Assembly: GCA_045837725.1 (NCBI GenBank)
Contig: JBEWZL010000306.1
Coordinates: 62,001 to 126,000 of the forward strand
Length of the DNA: 64,000 nt
Reading direction: 5' to 3'
Source of the DNA: Vermamoeba vermiformis
Taxonomy: Eukaryota > Tubulinea > Echinamoebida
In this document: positions 10,567-21,551 of the stretch, piece by piece
How the letters are laid out: every line of letters begins with the position of its first letter
How positions within the stretch are numbered: position 1 is the first letter of the stretch
The notes under the pieces: model-generated
Database searches by the model: none
What the model was told of the DNA's origin: nothing
The model's input: only the letters and a program-made list of their open reading frames with translations
Translations under genes and position numbers: made by a program

Positions 10567-12605
10567 TTACAAATGGTTACCAGATCCGGATGGAAGTTTA
10601 TCCGGCATGAACCAGACTTGAATGAAGGTAATAAGACCTAATAATACGGACTCTACATATATATCGGCTAGCGCGAAGATTGAGCTCTTGTAGACAATGT
10701 AATAACGCAAGATGAAAGCGCAGGGAGGATAAATACAAGCAATAATTGTCGAGATAATAATCGATACACGGCTCTAGATACACTAATATTAATATATATG
10801 TACTATTATGGCATTCTAACATTTTGATTTACCTTCATGAGGCTATCTAGTCGAGGTTTACTATCGGCGTTCATTTGCTCGGATCGATTAATAATCTCCA
10901 ACGCTTTTACGGCTATCAATAATACCGTTCATTAATATAAGTGGTAATATTAATATATAGTAGAACAACGTACCGACAATGATGTAGAAACAAGCGACTA
11001 TCATGCCAGTAGCTAACGAAACGGCTCCCAGCGCAACGAAAAGCGGTAGAATTGTAATGTAGATCAATAGTATGGCATTAATCGATGGTAGTACTATAAT
11101 AATACCACCGAGTATCCAGAACGGGATCTGCATTCTAGCCAAAAAGTCAGTGCACGAACAAGTTTTATGAATTTCCAAATAAGGAAATACTCACTTTTTG
11201 GACAAGAACGCTTGTACTTTGGTGTCTGCGAACTGATTGATGACTTCGAACCAGAAGAACGCCATCAGCATCAGCGCTACGACTAATAACAAAAGTAAAG
11301 GAAAAGTTAAAATATTAAACGTGGATTAAAAACGGATAAACGCAACGTATGAAATGGATACACGACCATCTAGCGGGCCACGTGTCAATAAATACGTCGA
11401 TAACAGTGCTATATATTCCCCAAGTCAAAAGCGGATCTATCCATCGAACGATCATCACTGAAAAATTAATGATCGTTAGACATGAATAATTAAGCTTATG
11501 TACGCACAAATGCAAAATGCCGCTTGCAAGAATAAATAAACAAAGCTGATGTTCCAGATAAAGCCAGTCGCTTTGACTTTTCGAACAAACTTGTAGATCA
11601 CGAGTGCGAGTAGCAGGAGATAAAATACAAAGAATATAGCATTCAATGCGATGAACCACCATGTGTACGCGATATTTTGATGCCACAAACTGACGCCTGT
11701 AATAATTGTCATCAAAACAATCTCGGTACGTAGCTTTTAAAAATTATATTATTATTTAGCAGAATTTCTACGCACCAGGAGTAATTTCCAACGTCAAGTA
11801 CGGTGAGTTGGCGAGAAGATCCTTGAGCCTAAAGTAATCCGGTTTTGACACCTTCGAGGTAGAGTTAGCGTGACAGTGTCATACTTCAAATATTAGTGTT
11901 GGGCACTTACCAAGACAACAGGAATCTCAAGCGGAGATTGGCTGAGAGGAATGCGCGATCTTCTACCATGAATTTCGGGTGCATCGAAATCGCAGAAAAG
12001 TACTGCAGCTGCTCCAGCTATATCAGAAATACGTTAGTGATAGCGGTATTTATTATTGTATATCTTTCGTATTGTCGAACAAGGCAGTTTCTTTGATTTC
12101 CGAGTTTTTCCAAATTTGGAGTGCGATCTGAATTTACTGCGCGAAATCGACGTACCATCGATTGCCGCGGCATACTGATTCTCACGAGTACATTGTCCTA
12201 ATGGTATGAGTGGTAGCATGCCTTCAGCTGTGTATGGATCGCATCCAGGAGGCTGGCAAATAAAATTTAGATCGAACTGTCTATCGGTCTTAATCTGTAT
12301 ATTATTGCTAAAAGCTACTATGATTGTATTTAGATATCATACTATAATAGTAAGATGTGTACCTGAAACGTAACATTGCCAATAACTTTGAAATCGGTGG
12401 GTCCACCAACAAATCCGTTTGTTAGAGCGGGCGTATTGAACTCAGGATTGCTGTACAATGAATACATTAGCAAAAAATGCATATTTGATATTTAAAAATT
12501 CTCTTTAACTTACGGTACGATTGGAAAAATGATGCGGCTTGCGGATGTTAGAGCAATTATTAGCACTACGACAGCAAAATACAATAGACCATGGTGTTTG
12601 TACAT
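10567..12605 (-). CDS. PA-domain seven/eight-helix membrane receptor, copy B
   Basis: Same exon layout as copy A and the closest paralogue. The start ATG at 12605 gives the signal peptide MYKHHGLLYFAVVVLIIALT, followed by the PA ectodomain (LTNGFVGGPTDF; GAAAVLFCDF) and the helices beginning SLWHQNIAYTWWFIALNAIF. The C-terminal tail is cut short: after QVWFMPDKLPSGSGN it reads His-Leu-stop (stop at 10567-10569), whereas A continues about 20 residues with a Thr/Asn-rich tail. About 320 bp spanning the last three exons and their introns are nearly identical to copy A, including intron sequence, while the 5' exons are more diverged. It is divergent from the SDR gene at 13481. Ligand and signalling partners are unknown. 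Confidence 0.68.
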
Positions 12606-13480
12606 CTCTGTGTCACACGTGACATTTGTTATAAATAACTCGGTCTAGTGTCAAGCGTCGTTTGCAAGTTGAAAGGTGCTCTTTTTTGGCTAAAACTTAA
12701 ACTGGGCAAGCCGGATTAGGTTCAAGTTTTGGCTATTTATATTATCAAAAATTTGCTCATAATTGGCACCGAAAATTTGTGTTCGCAATACATAATGTAA
12801 AATTTACTGCTGTAGATTTTTAAAAATCTGTTATAATAATTGAGCGCGAAGATCATTACCTCGTATTCTCTACGCATTTCCTTGCCAACCATTATTTAAC
12901 TAATTTACTCTATTTGAGACCATAGTATAATTCATTTCATTGAATAGTGCAACGGTCTCGTGGTGCATTATTCAATGAAATGATAAAAACAAAATAATTT
13001 GTTTGCTTATGAATGAAAGCACAATGCTACCGGCTCTCACGCGACAGTAAATTATGTTGTTTGCTGTTACGCTTCAAATAATGGTGAAGGCAAATCGATC
13101 GAGTCTCGAACAAATCTGGGTAACTATCAATTAAGCAATTATTTTTCTATTTACAATTTAAATTATATAATTTATGTTCAAAATTTTAACGTGAAGCGTT
13201 AGGAAAACGAAGCGCACAGATTACAAGGGGATGGCGAAAATACCTTACCTTCTTCAATGCCTGTTGCCTGTTTGATATCATCACACTCGTGCCCTCAAGG
13301 AGAAACGGACATTTACAATTGAGCCGAGCGCTTCTCGAATGAAAATAATCAATGTCCGGCCAAACGGAGAAATATAATTGACGCGAGCGAAGGATCCAAG
13401 GCCAAATACAAAAAGAAAAACAGATTAGTAGTCAATCATCAACAACTTAATAGCAACAACAAATACTACCACTGCAAATC
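12606..13480. other. Intergenic region between receptor B and SDR gene
   Basis: AT-rich and without a convincing gene. It holds promoters for two divergent genes and a strong hairpin at 12932-12983. The part near 12740-12970 is homologous to the shorter A/B spacer. Confidence 0.5.
12932..12983. repeat. Inverted repeat / hairpin
   Basis: The left arm tcatttcattgaatagtgca (12932-12951) pairs with the right arm at 12964-12983 in 19 of 20 positions around a 12-nt loop. A shorter inverted pair, gagacc/ggtctc, overlaps it. The homologous spacer between copies A and B keeps the loop-like gtgcaacgttctcgt but not the arms, so the arms were gained or lost after duplication. Possible roles are a MITE remnant, a cruciform or an RNA structure; the sequence alone does not decide. 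Confidence 0.75.
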
Positions 13481-14407
13481 ATGTCTTCTGCTACTGAATC
13501 AAGAGTTTGGCTCATTACCGGCTGCTCATCTGGATTTGGCTTTGAACTCGTTCGTGCAGCTCTTGCTCGTGGCGAAAAAGTCATTGCTACTGCTCGGTCA
13601 ATCGACAAGATCGAGGAATTGAAGGCCGCCGGCGCTGCTACTCTGAGTTTGGATGTGACAAGTCCTCTTTCTGAACTCAACGCTGTAGCGGAGAGAGCGA
13701 TTGCCATTTATGGAAAAGTTGATGTATTAATCAACAATGCTGCATTCATCTTACAAGGTGCCATGGAAGAGAACACGTAAGTAGCGAGGAAAAATTCGGT
13801 TCAGATCTAACTTTGCCTTTCTAGACCTGAAGAGACCTTCCAACAATTCAACACTAACGTATTTGGATTACTCAACGTCACTCGCGCATTTTTACCTCAC
13901 ATGCGCGCTCGCAAATCCGGAGTTATCGTCAACATTGGAAGTATCGGCGGATGGGGTGGCGCCGCAGGAGCAGGACTCTATTGCTCGACTAAATTTGCGT
14001 TAGAAGGCATTACTGAAGCATTGCGCAGTGAAGTAGCACATCTGGGCATCAAAGTCATAGTCATTGAACCCGGCTACTTTCGCACTCAATTGCTCAAGCC
14101 AGGCAACACGCAAGCCTCTAGTACTATCCAGGACTATGAAGCTAGTGTCGGCCCCGTAAGAAAAATGCTCGAGGCTTATAATGGAAAACAACCTGGAGAC
14201 CCCAAAAAGGCCGCCGAACGCATCGTGGACATTGTTACGCAATCTGGCACCGCGCAAGGCCGAGAAATTCCAGTACGCGTTGCATTAGGCACGGATGCTT
14301 ATGCCTATATTAAAGGCACCATCGAACAGTCGTTGAAGGACTTGGAAGCATGGAAAGATGTTACCATTACAACGGATCACGATGACGTTAAACAAGCAGC
14401 TTATTAA
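13481..14407 (+). CDS. Short-chain dehydrogenase/reductase (classical SDR)
   Basis: Two exons (13481-13776, 13825-14407) splice to 292 residues. The Rossmann NAD(P) loop is TGCSSGFG at about residue 13. The NNAA motif is in VLINNAAFILQG. The catalytic Ser is in VNIGSIGGWGG, and the Tyr-Lys pair is in GLYCSTKFALEG (YxxxK). The following IEPGYFRTQLL is the usual PG motif. Length and motifs match the cP1/cP2 classical SDRs that act on retinol-, steroid- or ketone-type substrates; the actual substrate cannot be told. The arginine in ATARS after the second strand suggests NADP preference. It is the only gene on the plus strand inside the receptor array, between copies B and C. Confidence 0.9.
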
Positions 14408-14448
14408 TTATTAATTATTCTTGTATTAAATAAATCGCTAATTTTACA

Positions 14449-16607
14449 TTAGACTTCAACTGTTGAATTGGCAGTCGTAGTCGTATTTTCTTTGTCTCTC
14501 ACCGAGTTCAGACTTTGAGATCCCTTACTCGTGGAAGACATTCCAGGAGATTTCTCGGGCATGAACCAAACTTGAATGAATGTAATAAGGCCTAGCAACG
14601 TTGATTCTTCATATAGAACTGCAAGACCGAAGAACAGATTGCCACCGACGATGTAGTAGCGCAAGATGAAATTGCAAGGCGGATAAATACAAGCGATGAT
14701 TGTTGAGATAATGATCGATATCCGGCTCTAATAATATCATTACTATATATATTTGGTTTAGATGAAATTAATTACGTACTCTCATTAACCCTCTGACGCG
14801 AGATTTCTTGTCGACGTTCAATCGTTCGGATCTCTTAATAACTTGTAACGCTTTAACAGCTGAACAAAAGTTATTAGCACAAATATTATTGCTGGCAATA
14901 TACACCTCTATTCATACCAACGATAATGTAGAAACAGGCTACGATCATTCCTGCAGCAAATTCAATGCCCAACAGGGCGACGAACAAAGTGCGAATGGTG
15001 AGAAAGCTCAATAGGATGGCATTAAGAGCGGGCAGCAAGATAATAATTCCGACGAGGATCCAGAAAGGGATCTGCATTCTGATCAAAAAAGTCAGTACAC
15101 GAACAATTAAGAATTTCCAAATAAGGCAATACTCACTTTTTGGACAAGAACGCTTGTACTTTTGTGTCTGCGAACTGATTGATGACTTCGAACCAGAAGA
15201 ACGCCATCAGCACCAGCGCTGCGACTGAAAAATACGAGGTTAAGGAATAAATATGAAAAAGCAAGTTGAATCAGTGGGCAATGTATGAATCGTTGTCAGA
15301 AGGATACATGACCACGTAGCAGGCCACGTGTCGATAAATGCATCTGCCATTGAGCTAATGATACCCCAAGTCAAGAGCGGATCGATCCAACGAACGATCA
15401 TCACTTTGGATCAGTTAGTAAGGCTCGTTATCATGATATGAAGGTACTTACATATACAAAATACTGCTTGCAATCCTAAGTAGACGAAGCTAATGTTCAA
15501 AACGAATCCAGTCGCTCGAACTTTTCGGACGAACTTGTAGATCACAAGTGCCAATAACGCCAAGTAGAATAGGCCATATAGGATATTCAACGTGATGAAC
15601 CAACCTGTGAAGCCAATATTTTTGTGCCATTCGCTTACTCCTACGCATATCATGCGAGATTAATATCTTCTATAAATTTAAAACGCCAAGTATACGAATA
15701 AAATTTAATATCGTTCGATAAAAGATCAATTACCTGGAGTAATATTAATTGTCACATACGGCTCAGTTTTGTTAACAATCATGTCTCTGAGCTTGAAATA
15801 ATCTGGACCCGACATCTGGACAAGAAAAGTCGTCAGATTAGCAGCTGCGGTTCAATACTGTCGAGTAGTACTATGACTTACAATGACTGCAGGGATATCA
15901 AGTGGCGTATTGCTCAACGGAATGCGGGATCTGCGTCCAACAACTCCGGGCACATCGTAATCACTGAAAATAACGCCGGCAGCTCCCGCTACACATAAAA
16001 ATAGGTCAATCGTTAATATTACGCGCGTTCATATTAAAATTGTTACTGTATCAATAAATCGAAATTAAGGCCCGGAGTTACAGAGCCGATTCTAAGTTTC
16101 CCTTTTAAAGAAGAATTAAAATTGCCAAAAATACAAACCTTCTTTCGCCAATTCAAATTGATGTTCACGACCGCAATGTCCGATAGGAATAACTACTATC
16201 ATGCCCGCAGCTGAAAAAGATTCGCAGCCAGGGATCTGGATCAGACCATAAAATTAGTTTAAAATTTTAAAGATGACAACCTTTCGAAATCAATCGATTC
16301 GACATTGTAATGCAAAAATTTGATATGAAAGTCGATCTATATGCCATTAAACGCACCTGTAACGATACATTGGCAGTGACAGAAAAGTCCGTAACACCAC
16401 CGACAAATCCGTTCGTCATGACAGGCGTATTCATTTCCGGCCTTATTGTTGTACAATTAGTAACCATTTGATATCATAATCAAATCAAGTTTGTCTCGAT
16501 AATTCTTCGACTTACATTCCAGGCGGAAAAACATACTGGCTGGCAGATGCGATATTGAACAGAACCAACGTTACAAAAAATAATAGAACAGAATGACCTA
16601 CACGCAT
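14449..16607 (-). CDS. PA-domain seven/eight-helix membrane receptor, copy C
   Basis: Start ATG at 16607 with signal peptide MRVGHSVLLFFVTLVLFNIA. The PA-type ectodomain includes NTPVMTNGFVGGVTDFSVTA, GCESFSAAGMIVVIPIGHC and AGAAGVIFSDYDVPGVVGR. The first helices read NIGFTGWFITLNILYGLFYL and LNISFVYLGLQAVFCI. The later exon beginning MQIPFWILVGIIILLPALNA matches the other copies. The tail is QVWFMPEKSPGMSSTSKGS and then charged, ending in NSTVEV-stop. It is more diverged from A/B than those are from each other, yet its LVLMAFFWFEV exon is identical at the DNA level to that of copy E. The 3' end lies 41 bp from the convergent SDR stop codon. Confidence 0.68.
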
Positions 16608-17319
16608 TTCGTTCATTTGTGGTCGTTACTTGGAGCTTGTATTAAATTAAATGGCACCGCCGGACGTAATTTTTTCATGATTTCTTTGCTGCATAGAAAT
16701 TTGCTAATTGGGGCAGTAATTTCAGATTGTGAGCGCTTGAACCACACCGATAAACCCAACGGCAATGCTATATTAAGCTGCGTGTTACCATAATGATCAT
16801 TATGACTATGTCGTAGCTTAACAATCTGGTCTTACTTGGTATTTGAGCTCTTTTAACTATTCATCGCCTTCTGTAAAATTCAAGTTTGAGAACAAACTCC
16901 GCGCCAACACAAGTTTAAACTTGATCCTTGATATACGTACGAAAATTGTTGTTCATACTAATACGTGCGAGGGATGATATATTCTAGCACACTTCGGCAA
17001 AATAAAATAATTAATTCAAAAATTTAAAATTGAATGACCACTGCCAAAATCGTAGCACAAATGTTTGAAAAGTATAGTACGATATTTTGTATATTAGAAA
17101 AAAATTGACGGAAGGATCAAACTCGTTTCGAAATATTGCAAATCAATTACCTGATTCTTTTTATACTAATTACTTGTTTGTCTAAAATCCAGCATTTTTA
17201 ATGCTTGAAGACGCGCAAAATTTACATCGTGTGGTTTGCTCTACGGAATTAAAAAGATATGAAGCGAAATACTTTACTAGGCGCCAAATTAACTATATTA
17301 CATACTATTAGACTACATC
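16608..17319. other. Intergenic region upstream of receptor C
   Basis: About 700 bp of AT-rich DNA between the start of copy C and the stop of copy D. Apart from a perfect 16-bp palindrome at 16789-16804 I see no gene or repeat. Confidence 0.5.
16789..16804. promoter_or_regulatory. Perfect 16-bp palindrome cataatgatcattatg
   Basis: An exact inverted dyad lies about 180 bp upstream of the copy C start codon. It could be a dimer-binding regulatory site, but a single occurrence is weak evidence. Confidence 0.3.
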
Positions 17320-19464
17320 CTAATTAGAGCTGGTTACGACCTCATGCACCGAATTAGTCGTTATAGTGTCCTTGTGGCGGATCGGCGAAGCCTTCGCTGA
17401 TACACTAGTGCTCTTATCAGGCATGAACCAGACTTGAATGAAGGTAATAATGCCGAGAAACACTGACTCTTCATATAGAACTGCAAGACCAAAGTACAGG
17501 CTATCATAGAGAATGTTGTAGCGTAACGCAAAATTGCAGGGCGGATAGACGCAGGCAATTATTGTTGAAATGATGATCGATACGCGGCTCTAATTAGAGC
17601 AATATTAATGTGAGTGCTATAATTTAAGGTTACATACTCTCATTAAGCCTCTGATGCGAGATTTCTTGTCTACGTTGAGTCGTTCGGATCTCTTAAGTAC
17701 TTGCAACATTTTGACAGCTAAACAACATAATTAGGTTATTATGACATTTGATCAACATTTCTATGCATACCGACGATAATGTAGAAGCAGGCCACAATCA
17801 TTCCGGTCGCGAAAGAAATACCCAGGAGCGCAACAAACAGAACCAGAATTGAAAATGCGTTCAATAGAATCGAATTGATAGCAGGCAGTAGGATAATTAT
17901 AGAGACAAGAATCCAGAAAGGAATTTGCATTCTATAACACAAAATTAATCTCCAGATCCAGATCGATTTCCTTTTTAGGTTAAACTACTAAAAATTTAAA
18001 GTAACGGCAATACTTACTTTTTGGACAAGAACGCTTGTACTTTTGTGTCTGCAAACTGATTGATGACTTCGAACCAGAAGAACGCCATCAGTATCAGTGC
18101 TGCGACTGAGAATCATAAAGTTAAGGAATAAGTATGAAAAAGTGAAGTTAAGGAATAAATATGAAACCCGTTCTGATTAGAATCGAAAAACTGAAGAGTT
18201 GTCATAAGGATACATGACCACGTAGCAGGCCACGTGTCAATAAACGCATCAATCACTTCGCTGTACATTCCCCACGTCAAAAGCGGATCGATCCAACGAA
18301 CGATCATCACTTTGAATCAGTTAGTTATTACAATCACGTAAAACTTATAATACGTACATGCACAAAAGATGCCCTGGAAGATAAGATAGACGAAGCTAAT
18401 GTTCAAAACGAATCCAGTCGCTCGAACTTTTCGGACGAACTTGAAGATCACGAGTGCCAACAACGCCACGTAGAATAGGCCAAATATGATGTTCAATGTG
18501 ATGAACCAGCCTGTTATTGCAACGTTCTTGTGCCATTCGCTTACTCCTACGCATGTCATTCGAGATTAATATCTTCTATAAAATTTAGTAATCTCGCAAC
18601 TATTAAAAACTTAATTTGCCAAGTCTATAATTAGGACCAAATCGTTACCTGGAGTAAGCTCCACTGTTACGTATGGAGCGTTGTTCATTATTTCAAGCAC
18701 CATGTGGTAATCTGGTCCTGAGATCTGACACAAAAGTTGTAGATATCATGACATGTAGCGTTGTATCTCTATACCAAGACTTACAAAAACCACAGGGACC
18801 TCGAGTGGCGTACTGCTAATTGGGGTACGTGATCGTCGGCCATTAGTCTCAGGCGTGTCGACAAAATCGCAAAAAATAACTCCGGCCACCCCTGCTAATA
18901 TAACTTAGTTAATACTCAATATGATAGAGCTAGTTCATTTCTTTGTATATAATATGACCCTTGCCTAGAGCGAGATCGAAATTTTGCCTTAGAAAGAGCA
19001 GACCGAATTCTTAATTTGCCTTTTAAGGTTTTTAAAGCGAAATTATTACTAACCGTCTAGTGCCAATTGGTATTGGTATTCGCGCGTGCAAGGTCCTATC
19101 GGCATAATAGCAATCATGCCTTCAGCTGAGAATGGAGCACACATCTGCACGATAAAAAATTAGCTTGACACGTGCAGCACTTAATTAAATCGATCATTTG
19201 CATAAGTTGATATACGATTGAATATATAGTATTGCTAGTTGCGTACCTGAGCTGTAATGTTTCCAATGACAGAAAAATCCGTCAGACTGCCAATAAAGCC
19301 GTTTGTATTAGCAGGAGTATTTATGTCGTTCCTGTAATCTTTTGATTAGCACTTAATAGTATAATATGACGTTGCTAGGTAAGTACTTACGGCATCGGAG
19401 GAAAAAGTATTTGGCTGGCAGATGCAGCACCGATCAGCACTACGAGCAATATAAGGCGCTCCAT
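17320..19464 (-). CDS. PA-domain seven/eight-helix membrane receptor, copy D
   Basis: Start ATG at 19464; the signal peptide MERLILLVVLIGAASASQIL is followed by a PA ectodomain (DINTPANTNGFIGSLTDFSV; MCAPFSAEGMIAIMPIGPCT; AGVAGVIFCDFVDTPETNGR). Helices begin NVAITGWFITLNIIFGLFYV, with further segments IPFWILVSIIILLPAINSIL and VALLGISFATGMIVACFYII. The tail after QVWFMPDKSTSVSAKASPIR is short, basic then Ser/Thr-rich, ending VVTSSN-stop at 17320. Exon layout is the same as A-C. Its intron before the LVLM-type exon differs from the version shared by A, B, C and E, so this copy appears to have escaped the most recent sequence exchange. Confidence 0.68.
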
Positions 19465-19673
19465 GTGCAAAATCTGCAACCCTTAACCCTCATTTGTGGT
19501 CGTTTGTTCGTTCGTTATTTAGAATGACATGCTAATAAACAAAATTTGGTCCGCTGCAACATTTAAGTTTGTGATTTGACTGAAACAGCGCTAATCATCG
19601 CGATGACTCACAACAGCATACTGCCCTAACAACATATTAATCTCCGTAGTTACCTCTTATAAAGGTCACTAAC

Positions 19674-21542
19674 CTACGCCTCTTCTCGTGATGTAATTGC
19701 CTTCGGCGGATCTGCATGTTTTTCGCCAGCTTTTTTCTTCGAAGGTGTTGCAACACTGCCCGAAGAACAGCCAGTATTCTTATCGGGCAAGAACCAAACT
19801 TGAATGAAGGTTATAATCCCTAATAATACTGACTCTATGTATAATGCCGCGAGTGCATAAACGACACCTCTGTACGCGGTGTAGTAACACAAGACAAAAG
19901 CAATCGGAGGATAAATGCAAGCTATGATTGTTGATATTATGATCGATATCCGACTCTAAATATAGAATATTAGATATGGCCATTGATAGTGTAAATTACG
20001 TACTCTCATCAGGCCCTGAACGCGAGATCTTATCGGCGTTCAATGTTTTGGATCTCTTTATGATTTCCAACGCTTTAACAACTTCAAATGAAAATTAATA
20101 CTGTTGTCTTATCAATTGGCAGTACTTCCTACTTACCGACTGTGATGTAAAAACAAGCTATTAGCATTCCTGTGCCTAACCACACCGCTAACAGCACAAC
20201 GAATAGAGCAGCAATACGGATGTAATTGACAAGAATTGCGTTGATGGCGGGCAATAATACGATGATAGCAGTAAAGATCCAGAACGGGATCTGCATTCTG
20301 ATCGAAAAGTCAGTACGCGAACACAAGTTTTATGAATTTCCAAATAAGGCAATACTTACTTTTTGGACAAGAACGCTTGTACTTTTGTGTCTGCGAACTG
20401 ATTGATGACTTCGAACCAGAAGAACGCCATCAGCACCAGCGCTGCGACTGAGAAACGCAAGGTTAAGGAAAAATACCAGGATTGAATTAGAACGTATAAA
20501 TTCGCTCGGTATGAAAAGGATACATGACCACGTAGCAGGCCACAAGTCCATTAAGACTTCAGCAACTGACGTATATAGGCCCCAAGTCAAGACCGGATCC
20601 ATCCACCACACGATCATCACTAATAATCAATTAATCGCGATTAGTTGTGATCGACCATATTTAATCTCTCTTACGTATGCAAAATGCAGCTTGAAAGTAC
20701 AGATAAACAAAGCTAATATTCAGCAGTACGCCGGTCGCTCTAGCTTTCCGAACAAATTTGTAGATCACGAGCGCGAACAGTGCGATATAAAATAGACCGA
20801 ACATAATATTGAATGTTATGAACCAGCCTGTTATTGCAATGTTCGTATGCCACACGCTAACGCCTTTTCGAAGATAATAATTAGAAATTTCGACTCTTTT
20901 CGTTTGCTATTTTAAGCCTCGTACCTGGTCTAATCTCAATCAATACATTATTATTGCTGATTTCAATGAGCATCTTAAGATCAGGAGCCGAGATCTATCA
21001 AATTAAAGATTTGAAATTGATATTCTCGTCTTGTGGCAAAAATGACACCTGATATACTTACCATCACTGCGGGTATCTCTAGTGGAGTTTTGCTTATTGG
21101 CATGCGCGATCGTCTTCCATTGGTGGCGTAGCTATCAAAATCACAGAATATTACTCCGACGGCTCCCGCTATATTAAGAAGTCAGTATATTTTGCAGCAC
21201 TTTCTATCTGTGTTATTATGGACATAGTAAGTTGTATATGCTATAATAGCTAATTTCTTTGTCTCAGCAAGCTACGGTCCGGATGCGCTTGGTACGTTAA
21301 AAACTTAAAACGACATACATTCTAAAGCCAAGGAATATTGTCGTTCGCTACTACAAGGTCCTACTGTTACTAAAGCTATCATGCCTTTCGCTGTATAAGC
21401 TGCGCATCCAAACCCCTACGTTAAGTTCGTTTCATGAGCATCTTTGGTACGTTACTTGGTTCAGTAACAGCAAATGATGGCCTAAGATGGTCATAAATAA
21501 AAACAAGTCGTTCAACATTTAATTCAATACTGGTGTTGATGT
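19674..21542 (-). CDS. PA-domain receptor, copy E, without its own signal-peptide exon
   Basis: All exons from the second onward are recognisable and open: a degenerate DINTSIELN exon, GFGCAAYTAKGMIALVTV, SGAVGVIFCDFDSYATNGR, APDLKMLIEISNNN, NIAITGWFITFNIMFGLFYI, MDPVLTWGLYTSVAEVLMDL, MQIPFWIFTAIIVLLPAINA and QVWFLPDKNTGCSSGS, ending TSREEA-stop at 19674. No signal-peptide exon or start codon exists upstream, because the LRR gene's stop codon lies about 10 bp away on the same strand. Either this is a 5'-truncated relic that has kept its reading frames, or it is expressed by splicing from the LRR gene. One intron, between the degenerate exon and the GFGC exon, would be only about 35 nt. Confidence 0.55.
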
Positions 21543-21551
21543 CTGTCAAGG

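Noticed and set aside
8155-21542. Receptors as signal-peptide-peptidase-like proteases, which also combine a PA domain with many helices
   Set aside because: The YD and GxGD catalytic motifs are absent from all five copies, and the helix sequences do not resemble that family.
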